From Campylorhamphus procurvoides (taxonomy: Eukaryota > Chordata > Aves > Passeriformes > Dendrocolaptidae), in contig WBMV01002667.1 in the NCBI GenBank assembly GCA_013396655.1, forward strand, positions 770,519 to 834,518: a stretch of 64,000 nt of DNA. The letters run 5' to 3'. Below are positions 21,401 through 34,170 of the stretch, one piece after another. The notes below the pieces were generated by a model. It was given only the letters and a program-made list of their open reading frames with translations, searched no databases and had not been told where the DNA came from. A program made the position numbers and the translations under genes. The number at the start of each line of letters is the position of its first letter. The first letter of the stretch is position 1.

Positions 21401-24400
21401 CCCGTTTGCCACCGTGGGCAGCAGGGCAGGGGGAGCCCAGGGACCCAGATGCTTTTCACATCTTAAGTGATGAGCTTGGGAGACCAAGCTTCAGGAGGGG
21501 ATGGGAGACGCCGGCTGCAGGCCAGGATCCAGTGGCACAGCAGACCTCCTCATCTCCAACTCCAGATGCCTGCACACAGCCTGGAAGCATTAGCTGCATT
21601 ATACGCTTTTGAAATTCTCATTAAACATGTATAAATGGAAATTATTTTATTTTCTAATGCAAGCAAAAAATTAGCATTGATAGAAAACGCCTGTTCCTGG
21701 AGCAGTGCTGGTGTGAGGCACAGCCAGTGCATCCAGCCCCAAGCCTCCTGTAAATGGAGTTTCTCACTTTTGCTGGAATTCCCAAACATCCCAAGCCCTG
21801 TGTTGTGCTGTCTGAGTGAAGTGTTTTATGCTGCCCAGTGTGGTCAGGTCCTCCTGTGTCCTAGGCTTGTCACTTTGGGGTGACAGCAATGGTAACGGGC
21901 CTTTCGATATCTGTGTGGTGCTGCTTTCAGAAATGTTTTCCACATTTTTCTGACCTGTGCCAGGACTGAGATACACACCTGTAAATAGGTGTGAGTTGAA
22001 CCCAGTGAGGAGTTTTCACTGATCTTGGCGGAAGGTTTGCACATAACAAAAGTGAAAAGCACTAAATTTTGGGAAATGCCAGCAAAGGGAGGTTCGTTAC
22101 TGCTGGTGAGCAGGTTGTGTACATCACCTACACATAGATCACTTACTTGTGGGCTAGTGGGCCTGGCACTCAAAATATTCCATGGAATTGTATATGTGTA
22201 CCCCTTTGCACATCGAAAAAACCCTGCCCAGCCCCATCCTCCATTGTCCAGCTGTGGAGCAGGAGCAGCAGGACCAGGGTGGGTGCACCAATCAAACTCA
22301 GCTGTAAAGGCAGCTACTGGGATGGCAGAGAGTGGGACTATAAATGCCCTAAGCAGAAGACAAGCTGTCCTTTGGTGTCTGTATGCTCTTGCTTTCTCTC
22401 TGTGTTGTTACAGCATGGATAAACCTTCCTTTCCATCACAAAGTGAAGTCTCCAAGCCCGGGGAAACCTGTGTTTCCCTTTGAGTCTGCAGAGAATCAGC
22501 AGTAGAGAAGAAAGGCAGGAACATTTCTCAGAGTGAGCAATGAATGGGATGGACTCCGGGCACACCATGTCCCTGCTCTGCTGCAGAGAGCACCAGCCTC
22601 TCCCCTTGCACCTGCCCCTCGAGGACATCACAGCCCACCTGGACAGTGGCTGGGCTGCTCCTGCAGTTTGGGAAAAGGCAGGAATGGGTCAGGAATGGGC
22701 AGAACCAGTAAGCAAAGTGGTGGTGGGATGGGGGCCAGGCACCAGGCACTGTGACCAGGCAGGCATTCATGGCTCTGCTGAGTCTAATGACACTCATTGC
22801 AGAGGCAGCAGCGTGGGCATCCCTCACAAGGCACCAATCAATGAGTTTGCACTTAATTCTCTTTCCTTTTCAGACATGAGGACAACTTAAATTGAAATGT
22901 CACCTAGATTATTCAAATTTGATGTAATCTGCTTCCACATGTCAGACATGTTTTTTCTTTCATGAGTTACTTTGCTCTTTCCTGAAGGAGCATTGCGAGA
23001 TCTCATTAATGGGACTCTGCAGAGGTTGTGTTGGGATTTGGGCATACAGAGCTTATTGCTGGGGCTGGCAGCTCCTCCCCAACCTTCTCCGTTAAAAAGC
23101 TCTTTCAGAGCCGCTGGCAGAAGAGTTGGCAGCAGGGATTCCATGTCTCAGTGGAAAAGGCTTCCTGCAGAAGATGTGTAGGTTTAGGGGGAAAAAGGAG
23201 TCCTATCACATTTTTGCATTCCTGTGGCTGCTGAGGAGTTCCATTGCATTATTCATCCTGGGAACTGGGTAAACCAGGAAAGTTAAAAAGAGGGGAAATT
23301 GCTGCTGTAAGTCGAGGTGTTTTAACATGCAAATGATGGTTTTTATTCCTAACAATAGAACTGTTGGATTTTTAATTTTGCACCCTGTGTGCTGGGCTCA
23401 CTGTGCAGACAAGGGAGTCCTACAGCTATGACTGGCATCTTCCCTATTTCCATTGCCACTGAGTAGCTACCAAAACCATGATAATTTCATAGACTTGCCC
23501 TCTTCTGCTGCATCTGTTGGAGCAGAGGAAAGGATCCTTACACGCAGGGAGTCACTTCTTGACCTGAGATATTGTCTCTGATACAAAATTCAGAGAACAG
23601 CAATTTCTACACCTGGAGATCTAATCAGGAGGGTTTAAATTATAGATTTTTTTTCACAGAGCTGTGTTAAGTGCTCAGGGTAAAGGTGGTGGTGATCCAT
23701 GGGATGGACAGTGTCTGGTCATGTCTGAGCTGCCCTTCCCACTCTCTGGGGAAGGTGGTAGCCAGGTCTCATGGCTGCACTCACCAGAGGTGTCTGTCGG
23801 TACATTTGACAGCTGGCTGGAACACCAAGGTGCTTGTGCAAGGGCAAAGGCATTTCAGAAGTTTAAAGGTACGTGATGACCCCGTCGCTTTGTCAGTGTG
23901 ATGCTCCAGAGCTCTAAAAATAGAGTATCTCTGACCAAGGAGGGCTATTTTTGGAAAAGCTCGTTACTGCAGCCGATCCATGTTGTTACTGCAGCCCCTG
24001 CTCCAGCCTTCCCCTCATTTCCTTCTGCACGTAAATTTTGTGTAGTGCCCAGAAAGAGCTGGTGTGTGCCCTTGCAGAGTGGGACACAGGATGAAGAGCC
24101 TTCCTCCCTCCCAGGGACTGATATCCCACTTGGCAGAGCTGCGTCTGGAGGTCCATGTCCCATCTGATGGGATCTGCAGCCCATTTGCCAGCCTTATCCA
24201 GCCCCCAGACCCTATGGTTTGGCTGAGGGAGCAAACAGGTGCTCACAAGCAGGTAGTGGGGCCAGGAGCAGGGAAGCACCAGGAGACAAAATTAATCATT
24301 GCTGCAGTGCAGGGAATCCTGATTTGAATCATTAGAAATGGGATCTCCGTGGTCCTGCACATGCTGAACTGAGGGGAACACACCCAGCAGGTTATTCACC

Positions 24401-24499
24401 AAAATTACTGCTCCAAACAGGCTTTGAGAGGGACTCCAGCTATAGGGGAGTGGGAGAAGTGATAAACTCCAGCTGGAAATATGCTTGGCAAGAGCAGGC

Positions 24500-24700
24500 A
24501 TGTGAGGTGTATTTGTCTTTTTGTAAATGAAAAAAAACCCTACTCTCTTTGCTCTTGGCTGCCAGCAGACAGCTCCATGATCATGATGAAAACTACCTCA
24601 GACGGCTCTTACGAGTACTGAAATTAATACCTTTCCTCATTGGAAGTGGCACATCCAACTACTTCTTGAAAGGTGAACATTAATATTCTGATTTCAATTG
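24500..24700. promoter_or_regulatory. AT-rich island
   Basis: It carries TCCATGATCATGATGAAAAC (overlapping TGATCA and CATGATCATG palindromes), CTGAAATTAATACC and GAACATTAATATTC. Weak candidate element. Confidence 0.28.
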
Positions 24701-25284
24701 TTAGACATGTGCTTTGGCCTCAGAGCAGCAGAGATGGGGGATGAGGGAGGAAAATGCAGCTCCGAGGTTGGGCACCTCAGCATCATCTTCAGAACATCAA
24801 TGGGGAAACCACCTCTGATCCTGTTGGAAAGGTTCTGTTGTGACATTCCCACATCATGTCACCTTCTTGGAGTGTTTCCAATGTGAGAAAAGGGGAAAGA
24901 AACCTTCCTAGGTGCAGACTCGTTATCTGTGGAATTTCAGGGTAATTTATACCTGACATCTCGCTGCCTCTCTGGTAGGAAACTGTGTTGTTGGTTCTGC
25001 AGCTCTTGCAGCAGCTGTGTCAGAAATATTGAAATAAATTGTTCCAACTTCAGGTCCCTGCATGCTTTTATTGCTGATTTATCAATGCAGGCAAGGCATG
25101 AACTACACTGGCACGAGGAGGAGGCGTGACTGCCCACAACATCACTGAGAAGGGGTTTGGAGTCTTAGCAGTCCCTGCTGCCCCTTTCAGGTATACAGCT
25201 GAATGCTCTGTGCCTTGAGTTTTCCTTGTTTTCTGGGGTTTTTTTAATCCCATTTTAACTGGGGACCCAACAAAAGCTTTTTAT

Positions 25285-25312
25285 TTAAAAAAAAATAAAA
25301 CAAACAAAATTA
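25285..25312. repeat. A-rich low-complexity tract
   Basis: A run of A with single T and C interruptions (AAATAAAACAAACAAAA). Simple sequence; no associated gene. Confidence 0.8.
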
Positions 25313-28300
25313 ATGAGCAGTGTCAGGGGAAGGAAAAAGCATTTTCTGGCTGGAGCCCTTGGCACAGGCAGGAGTTTGCTGCTCCTCTTGGAGGGTGTTT
25401 AGCCCATAGTGAGCTGCCAGCAGAGGAAGTCAAGTGAGAACCAAGTGCCTGGAAGCAGAGTTCACTGCAGCCACCCTCTGCTCGGCTCCTGGAGTGCCTC
25501 AGCCCCAGCCACAGGTCCTCAATGCTTGTGCCCAGACTAAATGGCTTTTGGAGCTGTGTCTCATTTGTCAGCGAGACCAATCAAGCTGTTGCTGGGACTG
25601 ACAGTGTCCCAGCTGCTCTTCATGGCCAGTCAGGCTTGTGGGCATCCCCAGCTTGAGGGTGAGTGCCAGCCCTGGGGCCAACACTGCAGAGATCATTGCT
25701 GTGTCACCAGTGAAACCTTCCCTAAAGACCCACCTGGAGCTGGCCCGAGGTTACAGTGGGGCCAAGTATCCTAGGGCCAGCTGTTGTGCCCCAGTCTACA
25801 TTTCCAGGAATCCCCCAGAGCATCCTGCACTCTCTCCCCACTCCCTGGAAGCTGTTCTGGCTGGAACTGGTCAGTGCCAATGTTTGCCAGCATGGAGGCA
25901 AGGCTGCTGATGCCATGGGAGGCTCACATGCACAAGCCACAAACCTGTGGGAGAAATTTCACTAGTCTGGGAAATACCAGGATCTCTATTAAACCTTGGA
26001 GTTTTCCAGTTCCTCTGGAAAACCAGCTTTACTCAAAGCAAACACTGGTAGGGGCTCATACATTGGAGGAGGGTGGGGTGGGCTACAGGTGGAGTGCGAG
26101 CTGGTAAATCTCCAGCTCCTGTTTATACAGAGCAGCTCCTGATGTAAACTTCCTTTGCTTCCATTTCCCCCTGCACAGTCTGGGGCTTCATTTTGTTACC
26201 CTTGTGTCTGACTCTTTTTGGCCAGTGAATATTTTGGGGCTAGTTGACACCTCTTGCTGATGGGGAACTGGTCCATCTGAATGTCGAGTCTTGCCTTGCC
26301 TGTGAGCATCCTCAGTGCTCCTTGTGCACCTGTATTCTTCCTCTCTTTCTCCATGTGTCATCCAGCTCTCTAGAGACATCAGCTAGTCTTTCCTAGTCCA
26401 CATGGGTCAATGTTCTTGCATGTTTAGCAATGCTGCTTTTAAGTAGAACTTTCAGAATTCAGCCCAAAGTTTTGGGTATGAACATAGTTTAGTGCTTCGG
26501 CATGAAGTGAGGAACCCACATGGAGACATTTAATGCCCTACAGGGATTATTAGATACAAAATGCATTGGAAAGAAAGCGTGCCATAAATCCCAGCCTTTC
26601 CATAAGCTCTAAATCTGTTACACGTTAGACCGTAGTCTTCTAAAACAAAAGTGACTGCACCAAATAGAGACTGTTATTGTTTAAATATTTCTACTGGGAA
26701 ATGCTGCCTGAAGAGCAAACACAATAGCTGCCCTGATGCAGGATTTATTGGAGGAAGTTGGCACCAGCCTGTTTGTGGGGAGCAGAATATGCTTGTAGAG
26801 ATTATACCAGATTTACAGTGATTAATAATGGATTGGACATGGCAGACTTCAAAGGGTTCAGCTCTTGCATAGCTTGGGTTGAGCCGCAGTAATGTTGCAG
26901 ATTCACTCCAGTGGTTCAAACGCTGCTTTCCCTTGGAGAGCAGGGATTTGGGCTGGACAGCATCTGCCAAGCCCCACTCATCCCTGTAGCTTTGCACGAG
27001 CAGCACAACCAAGGCGGTAGCATGCCAATGTTGCCACCTGGCATGGCTGTGTTTGGAAACAGCCCAGCTCTGGGGAGTCCTGGCTGCCTCCAGTGCCCCA
27101 GATGTGCCCCACGGGAGGGATGGCATGAGACCCCTGACCCCCCAATTGCTGGGGGTGGTGGAGCCCTTAGTTACAGGAAGGATCTTCTCCAAGTCAGAGC
27201 AGGGAGCTCACCTGCCAGGAGGATGACCAGGGATTTTGTCATGAGGCAGAGGGATTAAGTGAGCTGGGGAATGTAGGACATCCCTCTGTCACAATGTGCA
27301 CATGCAGACCTCGAGTTATTTTTAAAAACCTTCCAGACCACAGCGTGGCCATAACTTTTAGTATGAAAGCCTTGAAATCTGCTCCTTGCAGCAGGAGCTC
27401 CCTCTCCCACTTTGTCCCGAGGCTTCCTGCTGCCCTGAGGATGGCACTGCAAAGAGCAAGGCTCTGAGAACTAATCACAGTGGTGTTAATTGTGTGTTGG
27501 GATAAACACGCTCTCACCTGGACTCTGCCAAGCAGGTCAGTGATCCCTGTGAACACATCCAGCCCACTCGCTTCGCTTCTTCCCCCTCCCTGCCTGCTCG
27601 AGCCCTTGGAGCTTTGCCTGTGAAGGCAAGATCCCTCAGACATGCTGGGGAAATGCCAGGGATCCTCAGATGGATGTATTTCATAAGTGATAAGTGCTCT
27701 GGCATTAATCAAAGGTTATTGTGTGTGAGGGTTGGGAGACATCTCCAGCTAATGAAGATGTTTCCCCTGTATCAGCCATTATCTGGGAGACCGGAAGAGC
27801 TGCAGAGGCTTCGTCCTGCTCCAGGCAGGGCTGATGGGATTTGCACTGGTCCCAGTTGCCATGGAGAAAGTGTTGGATGGCTTTAATACATCTCTGTGAA
27901 TTTCTCCCCAGAGTTTTCCTATGACAAGCTGGACTGGAGGTAGTGTATAAGGAGCTCTAATCTTCCAACTGTATGAAAAAATGATTGATGGAGCATGAGG
28001 GGCATAAACAGCTTATGGGCTCTGTCAGCATGTGGGGTGGTGTGATGTGTGCCAGGAGGGGCCAGCTGTGGTCCTGGGGTTCCCCAAGGGATGCTGCAAT
28101 GTGTAGCCCTGAGCTGCCCCCAACCCTGCCCTGCCATCCATTCACCTATTTGCTTTTAAAGTTGCTGAAAATATGAATCATTCAAAAAAGCAAAGGAAAA
28201 GATACTCTCCAGGTCAGTGTTCCAGGCAGCCACTCACTCACCTGTCCAGGTAGTCGAGTGCTTGTTTTGGGACTTTCATCATCCTGCCATGCTGTAACTA

Positions 28301-28914
28301 AAGGATCATTGGAGGTGGACTATGATGGGATCAAGAAAACCTGAGTTGAAGGTTTTCAGGGAGAAAAGAGATGGCAGGAAGATTAGGAGCAGCAGATAGA
28401 GAAGGGCTGAGTGTCAAAATCTGCTGAGATATCTGGAACCTTCAGGAGTGAGCCCCAGCTGGCAGGTTTGGGAGATGTGTTTGGAAGCTGGCAGTCCTTC
28501 TGTCAGCACCAGCTCCTTCCTCTGCCTTTTGCCTTTTTAGTTTATTATTTTTACCCTGATTCTGTTCCAGCTGCTTTAGATTCTCCAAACATTTTCTCTT
28601 CAGCAGCTCATGGGCTTTTGAAATATGAAGTCCATCAATCACCAGCTGATGCCCCTCTGCTGCAGACCTTGCTCTGAACAACCTCTGCCACAGTGGAACA
28701 GTGCTGTGAGGGGCTGAGGGCCGTGGGAAGCTGCTGCCAAAGCCAAAAATCAGGTTACCTGGCTCCTTGTTCTCTCCCTCTTTTGTTTTCCAGGGCTGTT
28801 GGTGGAATCCCTGTAAAAGCAGTCACTCACCAGAGGCTTCCCAAGCACTCATTGCAGAGGACGTTTCCCATGAAGTGCCGTAGAGAGGAGAGGCTGTGAG
28901 CGAAGTGTGTGCTT

Positions 28915-29110
28915 CAGGTGATGCGCTGGGGCTAAAAAGTAATTAATTAGCAAGTTTATGGTGTTTTCCCATCTGAAATTAAAAACAAAAATTATGCAGA
29001 ACATCTAAGGTAATTAGGAAGCTGCAAGCTAACAGCACACTTTTAAATGGGAGCTCTGGAAAACACGATGTTCAGCAGCAGATTTTTAATGGAACAGCTG
29101 ATAAGGGCTG
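28915..29110. promoter_or_regulatory. AT-rich island
   Basis: AAAGTAATTAATTAGCAAG is an extended TAATTA cluster. It is followed by TGAAATTAAAAACAAAAATT, AAGGTAATTAGGAAGC and CAGATTTTTAATGG. Several homeodomain-type cores without simple repeats suggest constraint. Confidence 0.35.
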
Positions 29111-30910
29111 CTGCATTCACCCTTGTTTCTGGGACCGTTCCCCACACTTTATCCTTTCTTTATGGATTCCAGTCAGGCCACAGCAACCCTTGGCTATTCT
29201 TTTCTCCATGATCAGGTTTCCCGTTTCAAGTCTTTTGGCAAAGATGAGAACATTGGTCCATATTTTATGTGCTGAGTTTACTCAGAGTTTCTTCCCCTGG
29301 CATTTACAGCTGACCTCGGCACCTCACCCAGCCCCTGATGCTTTGGCTGTGCAGGACGTTTCACCAATTTATTCAAGTGGAGAGCATAAAGCAGGTCATG
29401 CATATTAAATGTGAAGTTTTTCCTACAGTTGCTTGAATAATCTGAAAGAAAAACATTTTAATGTATTTTTTCCTGTTTTTTTACCATGTACCAGCTGCTG
29501 CTTTTGGCAGGGCAGCTGCTCAGCGGGCGGCTGGCAGTGTGGATGCATTTCCCAGGGAGCAATGCCTGGTGTGCCAAGGGCATCCCCTCACTGCCGTGGT
29601 GGGGAACAGCTGAGGTGTGTGTTGACATCCCACTTTTCAGTGCCTCTCCCTTGGTGCTAAAAGCTGGAAATTGAGGCTTTATGTTATTTTTGCGTTCAGC
29701 CAGGTCTGCAATGCTGGCTGCATTGCCCAGTGTGCTGTTTCCCCCTTTGCTACCCTATGCCAAACCCACCTGCATGAGGGTTGGAGAACTCTTCTCCTGG
29801 GTTTCATGCCTTTGGCATGGATTTCCAAAGGCTGGTTTAGGGAGCTGTAGACTGAGGAAGCAGCTTCCTGGCCAGTTCTGTGCTAGGTGGGGATGGGTGG
29901 GCTCTGCCCTGTAGCCCTGGGATGGCCAGTGGACATTCATTCAATCAGTTAAATGATTTTAGAGAGAAACTGCTCTTTTTCTCATGTTTCTTAATGAGTT
30001 TCTGTATTTCCAACAGTTTCCCAGGGCGTGTGTTGAGCATAGAACCTCTCACAGAATAAGGAGGGGATGAACAAGGAAAATGGTGCCAACACAAGGAGAA
30101 CCACAGGAGCTGCAGAAGTAAAATTGTCCTTGCAAGAATGCCAGTGCCAACCCTGGCAGGGAGAGAAGGAGAAAAACATACAAACCTCTGTGGGAATGGT
30201 GCCTGTGTTGGAAATAACACCACAAAAGATCATGTTTGGGGGTGTTAGAGGTAAAAACTCCACTTTATCAATGTCACACACACATGCTAGGCAGCGTCTG
30301 GTTGTGTTTATGCTGCTGCGTCTGTAGTTTTCTCTGTATTTTCTGTGTCTTTGCTTTCTACTGTGGTTTTCCTTCTGCCCCTCTCCTGCTGCTGTTGCCT
30401 GTCTGTTTCTTTGATTTTAGGCTGCTCTCTCCCACAGGAGATGGTGGGGAAGCTGCTGGGGCCAGTGGGTGCTGAATGAGCACCAGCAATGCAAGGGCCT
30501 GTACGCTGCTAGCTGGGCTTGGTGCCTGCAATCAATACAAGCTTGCCCAGGGTAATTCTTTTTTTTTGTCTTTGGAACAGTTTATTTGGTTTTTAAAGTG
30601 CTTGTTTTATGGAGTTATTTCTCAAGCCTTGTCCGAGCCCGTTGTCACACTGGCACTAAGTGGGTTTCAGGGCTATTAGCTAGTCAGCTTTGTCGTTTCT
30701 AGTTTATTTTTTGGTTGGCTCTGTATTTACAGTGAAGTGTAATTCTGTTTGGTTTTGCTGACTTGGGAATGAAGAGAAACATGTTGCCATCATCTGAAAC
30801 CCCTTAAAAGGTCTTTGCCTCCCTGGTATGCCCCTGAGCTTTGTGGGATCAGCCTTTTGCACCCAAGCCCTTCTCCCCTGATTCCCCTTCATTGGGCTTG
30901 GGTGGCGATA

Positions 30911-30976
30911 CTGGGGGACATGGGGATGTGAGGGTACAGGGATTCAGGGATGTAGAGATGCAGGGATGCTGTGTCC
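30911..30976. repeat. Irregular GGGATG-rich repeat
   Basis: The stretch is built from CAGGGAT, GGGGATG and AGAGATG words at irregular spacing of 7-16 bp. It looks like a decayed minisatellite with no fixed unit. Confidence 0.6.
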
Positions 30977-33489
30977 CCAAAGCCACACCAGCCCTGCTCT
31001 GCTCTAAGTCCCTCTAAAACAAGCAGTGAATTAAAGGATGGCCCAGGAGAGCGGGGGAGGGAAGAGAAATCCTGATCTTTCCAGATGACATTTACGCCTG
31101 CAGAAGGCCGATGTATTTTATCCACTGTCACATTTAAAAGGCACTGAATTCATTATACTGTTGAATAAATCATTTTTTAAAAAAATGTATTTATCCAGAG
31201 AAGAGCCACAGCTTTCTAGTCAAGAGCCGCTCCAGCTTGGATAAACTCTTCCGCCGTGGAAGCTTCCAGCTCTCCTCACTGGCAGCAGGTTTTTGGGTCT
31301 CACACTGCCCTGTGCTTGGGGACAAGGATGCAGGCTTTGCTTGGGAAAGCAGTTGAGGGCTGACAAGATGCTGATGTGCTCACACAACTCTGTCACAAAG
31401 GGTTAAGTTGCTGAGCTGGAGCTTGGTAAATCAGGCAGGAAAATAATCAGCTCCCAGGTGAAGTGAGGAGATGCTTGATGTTTTACAGCTTCTTTCATAT
31501 ACTTTACAGAAACTAATGGTTACACAAATAATACCTGGGGGATGATAACAGACTATAAATAATTCAGGGTTCTTCAGCACAGATCTGCTGTGTGCAGGTG
31601 TGAGGAGTGCACAGCACCTTGGGATGACTCAGGTCCCAGGGGATTGTTGCATTCTCACCATCCCACCGCTCTCTCAGTGGTGTCCCTGTCCTTCTCCCAG
31701 CCTTTCTGGACTGCCTCTGCTTTCTCCCCACCTACATCACTGGCTCCCCTGACCATGGCCAGAGCTCTCATCATTTACTGATGGTTCTGGGAGAAGCCAG
31801 AGTCTTCTCATGTGTGCTGGGACCACACAACCAACTGGCCAAGCCCACCATCCTCCACAGCGCTGTGCATAAGCTGCTTTGCCCCAGAGCCCTGGCTGGT
31901 ACCTACATCTAAGCTGAGCATCTCAGAGAGCAACTGCCTCTGGCTGGCTGTGGGTCACGCCAGGCTCTGCCCGCCTCTGCCAGCACTTTCCACAAGTACT
32001 GGCGGTTTTTTGAGAGCTGTTGTGTAGAATTCCCCAACCGAGGATGGAGAGGTTTCAGTTTATCTCTGCCACTAAATATTTTGACAGCCTCTCGTCTTGC
32101 AGCCCAGCACAGCATGACATGTTGTACGGTAACAGTCCCCTCAGCTCCCCGCCGAGCTCATCACGTGCTTCATGCCAGTACACCGCATGCTCCCAGTGCC
32201 AAAATGGACTGCAGTGGGCAGCCACAACCCTCCTGGGGGGAATTGCTCCCTCCTGAAATCCTGGAGATGGGAAGGGGGGCAAAGGAGGAAGGCACTCTGC
32301 CATCAGCTGCCTCAAAGAGGGGGATGGATGGCTGCTGAGGTGGGCTCAGCCTCCTTCCTCCCAAAGGATTCCCCAACACCAGGTCCCTCCCATCTACGTC
32401 TCTGGCTGTCTTATCAGTCATGAACATCTTGCTCTTAATGAGGATGCAACCAGGAAAGTTGGTGGCAGGACCCACAGCTCAATAAACCAGGAGAACAAAA
32501 ACCTCCACTGCAATTTGGAAACGAGTTTTCCTCCAGCCCGTGTAGCAGGGAGGAATTGATTTGTCTAATCTCTTATCTGTGACTATGAAATTGTATTTCC
32601 CTCTTAATAGCCCTACAAATGTTACAGATGGATAGTTTGGAAGACAGGCTGCCACTGGTAGGAATACTAAAAAGGATGTTGGGTTTTGCTTGCATTGGAG
32701 TGTGAAAACCACCATGTGGAATGCCAGGATCCATGCAGCCTTAACCCCACTCTTCAGGGACTCAGACATTTGCACCCCATTCCTGCTTAGCTCAGGCTGG
32801 GGAGTTTGAGGAGCTGTTTAATTTAGGCATCATGAAGCTGCCTTGTCCCTTCTCACCTTGTGCTTGGACTGCACAGGAGAGGAGGTGGCAGTAGACCCAC
32901 CTCTTGCTCTGTTCTTCCCAGTTTCCCATGTGGAAACCTTGTTTTCCCATGCTGGGATGGCAACCAAGTGCCTCAGGCACTTAAACTCCCCATGGAGTGA
33001 TGAACGGCACTTTCAGGGGGCAGAGAGGGCTTTGCCCTATGCAGCTCCATCAGCCAGGTTTCCCCATGACTTCACTTGAGAGTTCACAGGCACTGACATC
33101 CTCCAGATGCTTCAGGGTCTGGATTGCAGAAACGTGAGGTGACAATGTCCTTGTACCCTTCTCTCCTGCACAGTGCCTGATGGACTGCCTTGGTCAGCAG
33201 CCTCTCCAGTGTGGCTGTGATGTGCTGATGTGAAGTGCCTCCAGCTCTGGCCATCCCCTCTGCTCCCAGTCTAGGAGAGCTTTCTGGGACCAAGCATCTG
33301 AGGTGGAGGAGAATGGGAATGCCACAAGCTCCTACCATTGAGCTGTTTGATGATGAATTTGGAGCAGCCAAGGTGACCTTTCTGGGCGGTGACAAGGGCT
33401 GTGCCTGTCCCTGCACATCACTCGTGCCTGCCCAGACATTGAGCCCTTTGTCAAAGTCCCCGCTGCCATCGGGACACTCATCAACAAAC

Positions 33490-33720
33490 CATCATGGTAT
33501 TTAAATGAGTCAGATTAATCACTTTATCATTCAAATACAGGTGGATTAATGCCATTGCTTAATACTCTGCTTAAGCAGCTGATTTTTTAAAAAAGCTCAG
33601 TAATTGAGGGAATTACTGGCAAAATTAGAAAAATTAACAGTTTATTTACTGCTTATCATCAGAGCTGCCAGCCAAGAAAAAGTGGAATCAATAAGCTCTT
33701 ATTGTAATCCTACACCCCTC
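33490..33720. promoter_or_regulatory. AP-1 and bicoid-type motif cluster
   Basis: TGAGTCA at 33506-33512 leads into CAGATTAATCACTTTATC, then CAGGTGGATTAATGCC, TTGCTTAATACTC and GCTTAAGCAGC. GATTAATC and GGATTA are OTX/PITX-type sites and CAGGTG is an E-box. A 61-codon open frame overlaps this island (33604-33789) but has no recognisable homology. Confidence 0.35.
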
Positions 33721-33733
33721 TCCCCTCTAATAG

Positions 33734-33793
33734 CCCCTCTGGTAACACAAATCTGGGGTTTCTGCCCAGATTGCCATGGCCAAGACTGAGCAG
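33734..33793 (+). other. Exon-like segment, weak
   Basis: A pyrimidine-rich acceptor (CCCCTCTCCCCTCTAATAG, ending 33733) and a perfect donor (CAG then GTAAGT, from 33794) bracket 60 bp with one frame open. The translation is not recognisable. Chance is a serious alternative. Confidence 0.15.
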
Positions 33794-33899
33794 GTAAGTG
33801 TGGAAATACACTGTCATGGCAAGAACCGAGCTCCATCTCCACATGTTTTGATATGGGGGATGTCATCTACTTTTCCAGCTCCTCTCATAAACAGGGAAT

Positions 33900-34170
33900 G
33901 TGCCTGTCAGCAAGCAGAACCCGTAAAAGTTGAATAATATTTGTTGATTAATGTAGTCGATGGATTTCATATTTCCTTTAAAATAGTTGCTCCATATTTC
34001 TGTAAATTATTCATCCGGTTTATAAGGCAAAGCAAATATTTGTGAATAGATATGAATTATGTGATTTATAAGAATGAAATATTCATGAGTCATTTTCATT
34101 ATTCACCTCATCCTGGAATTGCTACATAAATCTGATCAAGCAAATAGATTTGGTGAATCTCCGACTGAAT
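33900..34170. promoter_or_regulatory. AT-rich island with palindromic AP-1 site
   Basis: The island is AT-rich through TTGTTGATTAATGTAGTCG, GTAAATTATTCATCCGG, GAATTATGTGATTTATAAG and the full palindromic AP-1 site ATGAGTCAT at 34085-34093. It ends in a CpG-retaining edge (TTGCGGGAATCGCGGGCGC). It is only 180 bp from the preceding cluster, so the two may form one element. Confidence 0.38.

Larger units (their letters stand above)
21103..33480. other. Intervening sequence, no supported gene (part 3)
   Basis: The least structured part of the window. Weak AT-rich patches occur at 21590-21690, 22840-23000, 23310-23400, 26630-26880, 29940-30010, 31120-31200 and 31430-31580. The frames at 26674-27192 (-, 172 codons), 27239-27712 (-) and 22025-22483 (+) lack recognisable content. 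I see no RNA gene. Confidence 0.6.
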
